Shown piece by piece: positions 1-7,000 of a DNA stretch of 10,286 nt. Numbering within the stretch: the first letter of the stretch is position 1; every line of letters begins with the position of its first letter. A program made the position numbers and the translations under genes. Origin of the DNA: an uncultured Verrucomicrobiota bacterium (GTDB lineage Bacteria; Verrucomicrobiota; Kiritimatiellia; RFP12; UBA1067). Where the stretch lies: contig CAMPAA010000106.1 in assembly GCA_946631345.1 (NCBI GenBank), forward strand, positions 1 to 10,286, read 5' to 3'. The notes beneath the pieces were generated by a model. The model worked only from the letters and a program-made list of their open reading frames with translations. It did not search any database and was not told where the DNA came from.

Positions 1-759
1 CTCCCGTATGCGCTTCAACAGTTCGCTTGCCGGTTCGTCGGTCGGGTCTTGCGGCACGAGCTGGCCTCTGATTGCAAGGTCGAGAATCTTCTTGTCGAGC
101 CGCTGCGCGGTTGTCACGATTCCAGCTGCGGCTTCGCCAATTCTGTCAGCATACGCAAAGAGTTCTTCAACCTTCGTGACGATGCGTTTCTGCTCGGCGA
201 GGGGCGGTAGAGGGATAAGCAGATTTACGAATCTTTCCCAGATGATGCTTTCAACTGTCGTGCCGGTCTTTCGGTAGTTTTTTAAAATTTGACTCTCCAT
301 CCCTTTCAGTACGTCATACACGAACTCTCCCATTGCATTATCGTGGAAAATCAGAGATCGTTGGTCTTGGTTGATTGTAAGTTCTTTTGCCGCCAAAGCA
401 ATTGGGAACGTTCGTCTCAAAATCCCGCTACGGGTTACCATCAGCAACGTTCCAACGGGTAGCAGCCTTAATCCGCTTGCACCCTTTTGAGATAGCTTGT
501 AGCCTGTATCACAAACATACTTCTGCTTCATGTCCTTAGAAGTCACCCAAAGGACAGAACCATTTTCCCAATTTGTTTTGTCTGCAAGAGATGGCGTATG
601 TCCGCCGACAAATTCACCAAGATATTTCAACCTTGCCCACGCCCAGCCTTGCGGAAGTTCAAATGGGATATTCTCCGACAAATCCTTTCTCGTGCCGTCC
701 GCGAACTTCTCATAGGGCACCCCATCAGAACCAATGACGATTTCGGACTTGTAGAACAC
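1..759 (-). CDS. hsdS: Type I restriction-modification specificity subunit (HsdS), N-terminally truncated and cut by the left window edge
   Basis: HsdS selects the DNA target of a type I restriction-modification complex through target-recognition domains (TRDs) separated by conserved helices. The frame is open on the minus strand from 891 to the left edge. Visible in order are the inter-TRD/N-edge motif GSDGVPYEKFADGTRK, the TRD entry ELPQGWAWARL, a TRD body with WVTSKDMK and VTRSGILR, the TRD exit LLIPLPPLAEQKRI, a conserved helix (AQRLDKKILDLAIRGQLVPQ), then DEPASELLKRIRE at the edge. This is one TRD plus its flanking helix; a normal HsdS has two TRDs, and the N-terminal one is absent. No ATG precedes residue ~77. 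GTG at 759 has an AGGA 8 nt upstream and is the best start; GTG 783 and TTG 777 have no ribosome site. It may be a half-size HsdS, a silent cassette for phase variation, or a decayed gene. Family assignment is strong; whether it functions is not known. Its partners (hsdM, hsdR) would lie off the window. Confidence 0.8.
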   Translation of the reverse strand, partial: MFYKSEIVIGSDGVPYEKFADGTRKDLSENIPFELPQGWAWARLKYLGEFVGGHTPSLADKTNWENGSVLWVTSKDMKQKYVCDTGYKLSQKGASGLRLLPVGTLLMVTRSGILRRTFPIALAAKELTINQDQRSLIFHDNAMGEFVYDVLKGMESQILKNYRKTGTTVESIIWERFVNLLIPLPPLAEQKRIVTKVEELFAYADRIGEAAAGIVTTAQRLDKKILDLAIRGQLVPQDPTDEPASELLKRIRE

Positions 760-834
760 CTGCCGCTTCCTAAACAAACCCACGTCCGAAAGTGGAGGGT
801 AGTTTCGGACTAAATGCTTGTCCCTAACCAAACC
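741..834. repeat. Inverted and direct repeats at the 5' boundary of the hsdS fragment
   Basis: GTCCGAAA (784-791) and TTTCGGAC (803-810) form a perfect 8-bp inverted repeat around an 11-nt loop. A third TTTCGGAC sits at 741-748. Two blocks that both begin TTTCGGACT and end with CCTAA then CAAACC (741-780 and 803-834) look like an imperfect direct duplication, the second about 8 nt shorter. The duplication lies exactly where the recognisable HsdS sequence stops, so it may mark an old recombination or inversion junction. That role is inferred; only the repeats are seen. Confidence 0.6.
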
Positions 835-937
835 TCTACGCGTGTATCCAGCCTTTGATCTCGCAAGGGGTATGCCAATTTTGAATGAATTTCATCCCTC
901 CGCCAAGGTGAAAGCCAACCACCCGGAGGTTAGGGGG

Positions 938-976
938 CAACCTTGCGGTGGTTGAGGTCGAACCACCGCAAGGATG
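938..976. repeat. Inverted lead copy of the 22-bp unit, long hairpin
   Basis: CAACCTTGCGGTGGTT (938-953) is the reverse complement of the repeat core and pairs with AACCACCGCAAGGATG (961-976) across a 7-nt loop. The 16-bp stem has one mismatch. The array therefore starts with a head-to-head copy followed by direct copies. No T-run follows on either strand, so this is not a typical intrinsic terminator. Confidence 0.8.
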
Positions 977-1070
977 AGGCCCAACCACCGCAAGGATGAG
1001 GTCAAACCACCGCAAGGATGGGGACGAACCACCGCAAGGTTGGGGTCCAACCACCGCAAGGATGGCGAGG
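961..1070. repeat. 22-bp tandem minisatellite, five direct units
   Basis: Five consecutive 22-bp units start at 961, 983, 1005, 1027 and 1049. Each begins AACCACCGCAAGG, followed by a more variable nine-base tail of TGAGG or TGGGG type. The first 13 bases are identical in all five. Two degenerate units in the same register may precede them (895-916 and 917-938, the latter beginning AACCACC and ending AGGTTAGGGGGC). Uniform length with a conserved core and variable tail suggests slippage expansion or a multi-site binding platform; copy number may vary between strains. Function is unknown. Confidence 0.9.
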
Positions 1071-1102
1071 GGGGACCGGGAAGGCTGTTGCTGTTGTCCC
1101 GC

Positions 1103-1125
1103 TACGCGCGCGCGTGCGCGCGCAC
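1103..1125. other. Alternating pyrimidine-purine (Z-DNA-prone) tract
   Basis: Twenty-three bases alternate strictly pyrimidine-purine, almost all CG steps (CGCGCGCGTGCGCGCG in the centre). A TATAAT follows at 1128-1133. Such tracts can adopt Z-form under negative supercoiling. No -35 hexamer is seen at a normal distance from the TATAAT, so a promoter here is only a possibility. Confidence 0.5.
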
Positions 1126-1300
1126 CTTATAATAATAGGGGGAAGCGGCTCTCAATGGGCAAGGATAGGTGGCGGATCGCCGCATGGCCCATTTCCGTCC
1201 CGGCATTTTTCACCCACACGCTCGCGAACGCATCCGTTCGGCTTCGTAGAACTCTGGGTTTGTAAATGACACCCTTCCCATGAGACCCAGACCGGCTGAT

Positions 1301-1458
1301 GCATTTCTATTCCATAGAAACAGTTGTGTCGTACGGAGCGAAGACCACTTTTCTATTCCATAGAAATTCATCAGTCGTAAGGAGCGACAAATGCATTTCT
1401 ATTCCATAGAAACGGTTGTGTCGCACGGAGCGAAGAATGCATTTCTATGGAATAGAAA
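1301..1458. repeat. Phased palindrome array: four 17-bp palindromes at exact 46-bp spacing
   Basis: TTTCTATTCCATAGAAA occurs at 1304-1320, 1350-1366 and 1396-1412, and its inverse TTTCTATGGAATAGAAA at 1442-1458. All four start-to-start distances are 46 bp. Each copy is a 6-bp stem (TTTCTA/TAGAAA) around a 5-nt centre. Copies 1, 3 and 4 are preceded by ATGCA. After copies 1 to 3 comes a related segment of the form GTCGTACGGAGCGAAGA (GTCGTAAGGAGCGAC after copy 2, itself a GTCG/CGAC hairpin), so the true unit is a 46-bp tandem repeat. Units 1 and 3 are near identical and unit 2 has diverged in the linker. It may be a dispersed repeat family, an operator array or a recombination site. No protein explains it. 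Confidence 0.85.
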
Positions 1459-1632
1459 ATCTGTCACCGCTCTGGAAGGGCTACGAAGCGGCTTTGGTAC
1501 CCCTCAACGGGCCGTTCCGCGCTCAATGGTCACACGGCGTGTTGTGCGCAAAGCGGCCCTACCACTCAGGGCGGATTCACAATAATGACATAACAATTGG
1601 CTATATACCATCGCTTATTTGCAATTACCCCA

Positions 1633-1661
1633 TTGACGCGAGATGTGGGCTATGGTATCAT
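1633..1661 (+). promoter_or_regulatory. Sigma70-type promoter for the glycosidase gene
   Basis: TTGACG (1633-1638) and TATCAT (1656-1661) are separated by 17 bp, each one base from consensus. A transcript would begin near 1668, about 84 nt before the chosen start codon. An inverted pair ATACCAT (1605-1611) and ATGGTAT (1652-1658) overlaps the -10 element and could be an operator, though the 40-base separation makes this uncertain. Confidence 0.65.
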
Positions 1662-1684
1662 TCGCGCCGTTTTGGGGTATGGAG

Positions 1685-1723
1685 TCCCGAAGGTCGGGAT
1701 TGGGGTCAAGTCTTGCCGGCAAG
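1685..1723 (+). promoter_or_regulatory. Two hairpins in the glycosidase mRNA leader
   Basis: TCCCGA-AGG-TCGGGA (1685-1699) and the perfect 12-bp palindrome CTTGCCGGCAAG (1712-1723) lie between the promoter and the ribosome site. They would form two adjacent stems in the 5' untranslated RNA. No riboswitch class is recognised; they could affect stability or bind a regulator. Confidence 0.4.
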
Positions 1724-1751
1724 GTTGCCATGAAGTGTGGAGAATAGAGCG

Positions 1752-2846
1752 ATGATAAAGAAGATGATGTTGGTAGGTCTGTTGCTTGCCTTTGGCCTTA
1801 CGGCGCTGGGCGGCGGAGCAGACGAGATTTCCGCTGTGAGTATGCAGGCTGTCTATGAGACAGTCAAGACTCCGTACAAGGTTGGCATGGTCTTGACGCC
1901 CGAGGCGGGGGAGATGTTTGACAGTCCATCCGTCTTCCGTCATGGCAGTGTCTGGTATATGATGTTTATCCGCTTTGACGGCAAGGGGTACGAGACGCAT
2001 CTGGCGAAATCGGATGACCTCTTGTCGTGGAAGCGGCTCGGACGAATCCTTGTGCGCGGCGCGAAGGGACAATGGGATTCGGCACAGGCGGACGGATGGC
2101 CCGCGCTCGTCGATACGCGTTGGGACGGGCCTAACACGCTAAACGCTTTTGACGGAAAGTACTGGATGATGTATCTTGGCGGCGCGGATGATGGTTACGA
2201 GACCGATCCTCTCTCTACTGGCGTTGCATGGACGGACGATCCCTCGGCAATTCGCGAGTGGACGCGCTACGAGGGCAATCCGGTGTTGCGCTCCTCGGAT
2301 CAAGATGCGCGTGACTTTGAGAAGAAAACCATTTACAAGCATTTTACGGTTGAAGATCCGTCGCGTTCGTGTGGTGGACGGTTCGTGAATTTCTACAACG
2401 CCAAGCAGTGCGGGGTTTGGCGCGAGGTGATTGGCATGGTGGTATCCGACGACATGCTGCACTGGAAGAGAGTCGGCGACGGCCCAGTGATTGAGAATGG
2501 CGCTGTGGATAAGCACGGAATCTCTGGCGACCCGATGATCCGCCGCATTGGGGACGTGTGGGTCATGTTCTACTTCGGCCATGCGTGGAAACCAGGCATC
2601 AAGGGTGCGTTCGACACGTTTGCCTGTTCACGCGACCTGAAACACTGGACGAAATGGGAGGGCGAACCGCTGGTGAAGACGTCTGAAGGCTACGATAGCA
2701 TCCATGCACACAAGCCATGGGTCCTGAAGCACGATGGTGTGGTGTATCACTGGTATTGCGCAGTCGGGAAAATAAATGGGCTGGAGGTGCGCGGTATCGC
2801 CCTTGCCACGTCGGTGCCAAAAGCGGTTAGAGGTGATTGTCAATGA
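1752..2846 (+). CDS. Secreted five-bladed beta-propeller glycosidase (GH43/GH117/GH130-like superfamily)
   Basis: This 364-aa protein probably hydrolyses (or phosphorolyses) a glycoside outside the cytoplasm. Residues 1-23 are a signal peptide: MIKK, a hydrophobic LVGLLLAFGLTAL core and a small-residue cleavage region. The rest shows recurring propeller-blade signatures of the type S/TDD-x-xW followed by G-x-P: SDDLLSWKRLG (87-97), TDDPSAIREW then EGNPVL (161-179), SDDMLHWKRVGDGPVI (232-247), SRDLKHWTKWEGEPLV (293-308), and HKPWVLKHDGVVYHWYCAV (320-338) ending RGIALATS. DSPSV (57-61) is where the catalytic-base Asp normally sits in the first blade; VEDPS (200-204) and His320 are further active-site candidates. 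The ATG at 1752 is preferred over GTG 1737 because GGAG (1739-1742) lies 9 nt upstream and the signal peptide begins there. It has its own promoter and faces the minus-strand cluster. The fold is well supported; the exact GH family and substrate are not. Confidence 0.8.
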   Translation: MIKKMMLVGLLLAFGLTALGGGADEISAVSMQAVYETVKTPYKVGMVLTPEAGEMFDSPSVFRHGSVWYMMFIRFDGKGYETHLAKSDDLLSWKRLGRILVRGAKGQWDSAQADGWPALVDTRWDGPNTLNAFDGKYWMMYLGGADDGYETDPLSTGVAWTDDPSAIREWTRYEGNPVLRSSDQDARDFEKKTIYKHFTVEDPSRSCGGRFVNFYNAKQCGVWREVIGMVVSDDMLHWKRVGDGPVIENGAVDKHGISGDPMIRRIGDVWVMFYFGHAWKPGIKGAFDTFACSRDLKHWTKWEGEPLVKTSEGYDSIHAHKPWVLKHDGVVYHWYCAVGKINGLEVRGIALATSVPKAVRGDCQ

Positions 2847-2870
2847 AGGGTCTTGTATCGGCATGCACTG

Positions 2871-3125
2871 TTATGTGCTCTCGGAACTGTCTGGAAGCCG
2901 GGCGATACGTTTACCACTGCGTAAACCTTTCAAAATTTCAGGGCTTATGAGCATAACGCCGCAGGCGCCTGCGGCCAACGCCCTTGATACTTCCTCAGAT
3001 GTGCCGAAGGATGTAAGGATGAGCACTTTCACCTTGGGCATCTTCGCTTGGAGCTCGGCTGTGGCTGCGATGCCGTCCATCTTTGGCATGACCAGATCGA
3101 TCACGGCGACTTTAGGCAGAGTCAT
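2871..3125 (-). pseudogene. Remnant of a response-regulator receiver domain (NarL/LuxR type)
   Basis: The 84-residue frame carries VIDLVMPKMDGIAATAEL, KVKVLILTSFG and VSRALAAGACG. These match the beta3 phospho-acceptor Asp segment, the beta4 Thr segment and the alpha4/beta5 region of a NarL-type receiver. The N-terminal third with the acidic pair is missing. The beta5 Lys expected after the GA-x-G-x-x-L stretch is Ile (GVMLIS), and there is no helix-turn-helix. ISPEILKGLRSG resembles the receiver-HTH linker, so an in-frame internal deletion is possible. No ribosome site precedes the ATG at 3125. The frame continues upstream into the end of the barrel gene, where the sequence belongs to that gene instead. 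It is therefore read as a dead fragment, co-oriented with the cluster. Confidence 0.7.
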
Positions 3126-3154
3126 TTTAGACCATACGCCGAGAGCCGAAATGG

Positions 3155-4015
3155 TCAGAAGTTTAGGGAAAGACCTATGCCTCCAACGGTGAGGTCGCGC
3201 TTGGATTCCGGCGCGGACGAGGCTTTCACGCTGTCGCGCGCATCGTCCGACACGATATCGAACTGCCATACGAAAGCATAAACGCCGAGGTTCTCGGTGA
3301 TTGCGTAGTCGAGACGGAGCACAAGATTGAGGGCCTGAAGGCCACCATGGTATCGGGATGAAGGATTATCCGGTTTCGCACCGTACTGTGCGCGGAAATG
3401 GTGCGCATCGCCGAGCTCGCCGAAGAAATCGATGGTAAAGGTGAGGCCGTCGCATAGTTCGAAGGAACGCTTCAGGCCTATGTCCCAATAGTTCCACGGG
3501 CTTGGGCGGCAGGCGTGGCGCAGCAGCCAATATGGTGTGACGAACGGGTTTTTGAGGGTTTGGGCGGCTTGCCATTCGCAGATGGTGCTCGCCTTGCCGT
3601 GATAGCCTGGCAGAGTCACCCACTGGCGCGCCATGCGGTTCTCAAGCGACCAGTCCTCCGCCAGTTCCCAGTCGTAGACGTAGTGGAGGTTGTAGTCAAC
3701 CTCGTTGTAGGCATTGCGCTTGGCGGCACCCTGTCCTTTGCCGGAGAGCGACGTGACGCTCCATGCGTGCCCTCCGATGTGACCGAAGTCGCCAAGCATC
3801 ACTTCGCCGTCCACAAACTGTGCGGAGAAGGGGCGCGCGTCAACAACCATGCCGCGCGCGAGGTATGCCGACTGTATTTCGGCAAACGCACTGAACGACA
3901 TCCATTTACGCGCCCTGTCCACAAAATTTGTGCCAACAGAGCGTTCCGCATCCTCGCCTGCGCAAGCTGCGAATGTCGCAAGCGCTACGGCGCATCCAAT
4001 TTTAATTCTATTCAT
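3155..4015 (-). CDS. Outer-membrane beta-barrel protein (putative porin-like)
   Basis: This 286-aa protein starts with MNRIKIGCAVALATFAACAG, an export signal (Cys18 after FAA could alternatively be a weak lipobox). The mature part alternates polar and hydrophobic residues in aromatic-rich strands, such as FSAFAEIQSAYLARG (41-55), NEVDYNLHYVYDWEL (104-118), LTFTIDFFGELG (191-202) and LNLVLRLDYAI (229-239). It ends LTVGGIGLSLNF, with the C-terminal Phe typical of barrels inserted by BamA. The opening resembles the start of TorF-type putative porins, but only loosely. The ATG at 4015 overlaps the upstream stop by 8 nt (ATGAATAG), so translation is coupled; an ATG at 4042 would overlap by 35 nt and weaken the signal peptide. 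It probably moves or binds products of the cluster enzymes. Barrel nature is likely; specificity is unknown. Confidence 0.7.
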   Translation of the reverse strand: MNRIKIGCAVALATFAACAGEDAERSVGTNFVDRARKWMSFSAFAEIQSAYLARGMVVDARPFSAQFVDGEVMLGDFGHIGGHAWSVTSLSGKGQGAAKRNAYNEVDYNLHYVYDWELAEDWSLENRMARQWVTLPGYHGKASTICEWQAAQTLKNPFVTPYWLLRHACRPSPWNYWDIGLKRSFELCDGLTFTIDFFGELGDAHHFRAQYGAKPDNPSSRYHGGLQALNLVLRLDYAITENLGVYAFVWQFDIVSDDARDSVKASSAPESKRDLTVGGIGLSLNF

Positions 4016-7000
4016 TTTCCGTATTTTCCCTTTTTGCTCCACGCGCGCTGGTCGGTGGAGAAAGGCTGAAATTGTCTATGTAGAACCGTTCGCCGCCGTC
4101 GGACATGGAGATGAACGCCATCCATCCGAGCGTTGAGAATCCATTATGCATCCTAATGTTCTCACGTAAGACGGGTTTTCCAATGCCTGCGCCGGATAAT
4201 CTCAGGGAGAATACACCTCGTGCATCCGAGAGACTGCAAGTAAGCTCCACGTGTACCCATTTCCCGCATGGTACTTCCGCAATTCTGTCGCCAGCTCCCT
4301 CGCCTGCACGGAACCATCCCTGCGCATCGACGAAAACGCATGGGCCGCGCATGAGATCGCCTATCTCGGCGTCGCGAGTCTCGAATCGAGGTCGCGCTCC
4401 ATTCTCAACGAACAGATCAAACGCGATCTCAAGCAGCCCGGAGGTTCGATATGGATGTGATTCGAGAAACGGGCGGTATCCCGGCTGGGAATCGTCCTTC
4501 ACGCAAAGCGACTGCTTGCCTCCGCACGCCACTCCACTTGCGATGTGCACAAGCGCGGTAGAGGCCGGATAGCACGTCCATCCAAGCCACTCCCTGCCAG
4601 GGGCGAGTGCCTCAAAGTCTTCATGCATGCCAGATGTCTCCATCGGAGGCGGCATCGGCGGAAATACACAGGGAGACGGTGGCAGCGCACCAGTACGCGG
4701 CTTGATTCGACATCCGGCTTGATGTGCTCGTGTCGAGATGCTTGGCCTCTCGATAGCGCGAACGAAGCCTGCCGGAAGCACGTCGTCACTCCAGCGCGGA
4801 CGCCAGACGGAATTGTCGCGGAAAACGACCGATCTTGCGCTCGGCACATGTGGCATTAGTTTCCCGCCGATCCATATAACTGTATTGCTGACAAATGCAG
4901 AGGGCGAGGACTCTTTCCTGCGTTCAAGCGGGTATATCTGGAAGTTGCCGCCATTGACAAACACGTTGCGCTCAACTATATTAGACGCCGAAAGTTTCGC
5001 CAGCATCCATGCGCCGTCCTGACAGTTGGACGCAATGTTGTCTGATGCGGCGATGTATGAGCTTCCGGAATCAAAGTACACGCCCCATCCGCCGTAGCGC
5101 GCGCGCGTGACATCGTGTATGTAATTTCTGCTGATTATGGTGCCGGTCTGTGCGCCGGTCGTGTATATTCCGGCAAGGTCTGACAACACGCCTTGACCAA
5201 TCCTGCCGATCCTGTTGCCTTCTATTATGTTGTTCCATGTGGAGTTATCGCCGAGCGCCCAATGCCATCCCACGGAGACACCGCTGTAGTAGAAGTCCTC
5301 AACGGTGTTGCGGACTATGCATGTGCATGGTGCGTGCGACACCCATATCCCCACCGCTCCTGGCTGGACTCGCCCACCGCAAGAAATAAAACAGTTCGAG
5401 ATTATGCATCCATGCGCATAGTCGGCAGACGGTGTCGCCGCGAAGTCGGTGGAGTTGTCGCCGGGGTTTTTCTCGTCCCATTCCGGCCCCACATGCACAC
5501 CTCCTGCCCCAAGGTCAAAGAACTCGCATCCATCCGCAACACAGTCGCGCGATCCTTTTCCGAATTCGAGCGCACCTGCGCCTGTGTGCCTGAACACGCA
5601 CCGTTCAAACCTGACATTTTCTGAGTGAGCGACTGATGCGGCCCATGGCGCAAGGCGGCTTTCTGCCTGACATGCGGCGTGGCCCGTTTCCGGCACATTC
5701 CATCCTGAATGGGCGAACGTCAGTCCACAGAACGTCACATCCCGTGCGCCGTTCACGACCACGAGGCGGTTGAGCATTGGTGCGACGACTCTGGCTGTTG
5801 TCTCGTCCTCGCCGGACATTGGTGCATACAGTAGCGTGCCGTCATTTTCAAGATACCATTCGCCTTTTGCTTCACCGAATGCGTCCCTTACGTTGTCGAG
5901 ACGATACCTGTGCTCCTCTGTGAGCTCGCACTGTCCCGGGCGCGATACACCGCCGGCGAGCGTAACGAGCCGTGTTGCCGGATCGAAGTCCTTTAGGGGC
6001 ACGCGCGACATAACCCAGTTCTGGAACGAGCAGAACTCGATGCGCCTGAAGTTTGACATGCCTTCGACCACATCCCCCTCCATGCAGAAAAATTGCGTAG
6101 GTTTCACACCCGGCGGCACGCCCACTTTGCCGCCTACCTGAAAGTACCCAGTGCGCGGCCGATATGGTCGCAGTCTGCGGGTATCGTTCACGTAGAGCTG
6201 CGAGAATCGCCATGATGGCTCTACCTTCGTGCGCCACCATCCGTTTCCCTGCCGTTGCCATCCGCGCAGCAGTCGTCCTCCGCTCAAGACCACATTGCCG
6301 TTGCCTTCTGCCATGAGAGAGATGCCGTTGTGTGCCCACGAAAGCGAAATCGGCGCGTCAAGTTCATATGTGCCTGGGGCAAACCTTACGGTTGTGCCAT
6401 GTATTCCGGAAGCGAGCGACAATGCTCTCGATGGTGTTGTCACAGGATGATGACGGTCGCCTGTCGCGGCGTCGTCGCCATCCGGCGAAACGAACACATC
6501 GTGAATCTCTGAAGCTTTGACCTGCCGGATGGATATTCCTGTTGAAACTGCAATCGCCGCCGCACGTCCAGCCGCCTCTCCTATTTTGATCATCGTACGC
6601 GACAGGCGGCAGCTTGATGCGGCTACAGAATCAAAGCTGGCGATTCTTCCGGCAACGAGGAGGTTTTCTGCGTCTGCAGCGATTAGGCAACGGTATGGGA
6701 TTCCGTATGGAGCGGACAGCTCGCCACCGAAACCTTCGCCGCCGTGCGAATCGAGTGCGTGATCCGCGCTCGCGATTTCGTCGTATGGGCGCACGCCATT
6801 CCGCACGTCGTGGCCGGAAAGCACATAGTCGCCACGTACCCTGAACGTTTCTCTCTGCGCAAGGGAGGGCGATATGTGGCATATCTTCCAGCCTGAGAAG
6901 GGCGGCCATTTCGTCTGCATCCAGCGCCAATGCGCATCCACGCGACGTCGCGCCTCGGCATACGCGGCGGCCTCGCCCATCCTGCGCACGTCGTCGCCAG

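Larger units (their letters stand above)
835..1632. other. Gene-poor stretch with two repeat arrays
   Basis: This stretch separates the hsdS fragment from the glycosidase promoter. No reading frame in it looks like a protein: the open frames are low-complexity readings of the repeats, or lack a ribosome site and any recognisable motif. It holds the 22-bp minisatellite, the alternating CG tract and the 46-bp palindrome array, listed separately. Other structures seen are a TATAAT at 1128-1133 with no matching -35, a nested hairpin (ATGGGC 1155-1160 with GCCCAT 1187-1192, enclosing GGCG-GAT-CGCC 1171-1181), and a small hairpin GCCCT/AGGGC (1556-1572) without a T-run. The last ~60 bases are AT-richer, as expected ahead of a promoter. 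Confidence 0.6.

Noticed and set aside
836..1054. 72-aa minus-strand open frame
   Set aside because: It reads through the 22-bp minisatellite, giving repeated PCGG-type peptides, with no ribosome site and no domain.
996..1269. Plus-strand open frames of 83-89 aa
   Set aside because: They begin inside the minisatellite and cross the CG tract; composition is low-complexity and no family is recognisable.
1301..1458. CRISPR-like array
   Set aside because: The repeat is only 17 bp, the linkers between copies are related to each other instead of being unique spacers, one copy is inverted, and no cas gene is present.
1391..1733. Plus-strand open frames of 64 and 105 aa over the palindrome array
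   Set aside because: They start inside the repeats, lack ribosome sites, cross the glycosidase promoter and show no motif.
2909..2926. GTTTAC/GTAAAC hairpin as a bidirectional terminator
   Set aside because: The stem is only 6 bp, no T-run follows on either strand, and it lies within the receiver-derived sequence.
2958..2975. 18-bp perfect palindrome
   Set aside because: It encodes the conserved AAGACG stretch of the receiver remnant; GCC/GCA/GGC/TGC codons produce the symmetry.
3130..3156. GACCAT/ATGGTC hairpin at the end of the barrel gene as terminator
   Set aside because: The stem is only 6 bp with a 15-nt loop, overlaps the stop codon and has no T-run after it.
4008..4042. Upstream ATG (4042) as start of the barrel gene
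   Set aside because: It gives a 35-nt overlap and a charged nine-residue extension before a complete signal peptide; the ATG at 4015 with an 8-nt overlap fits better.
3515..4069. 184-aa plus-strand frame opposite the barrel gene
   Set aside because: The minus strand has a signal peptide, barrel strands and a coupled start; the plus frame has no family features.
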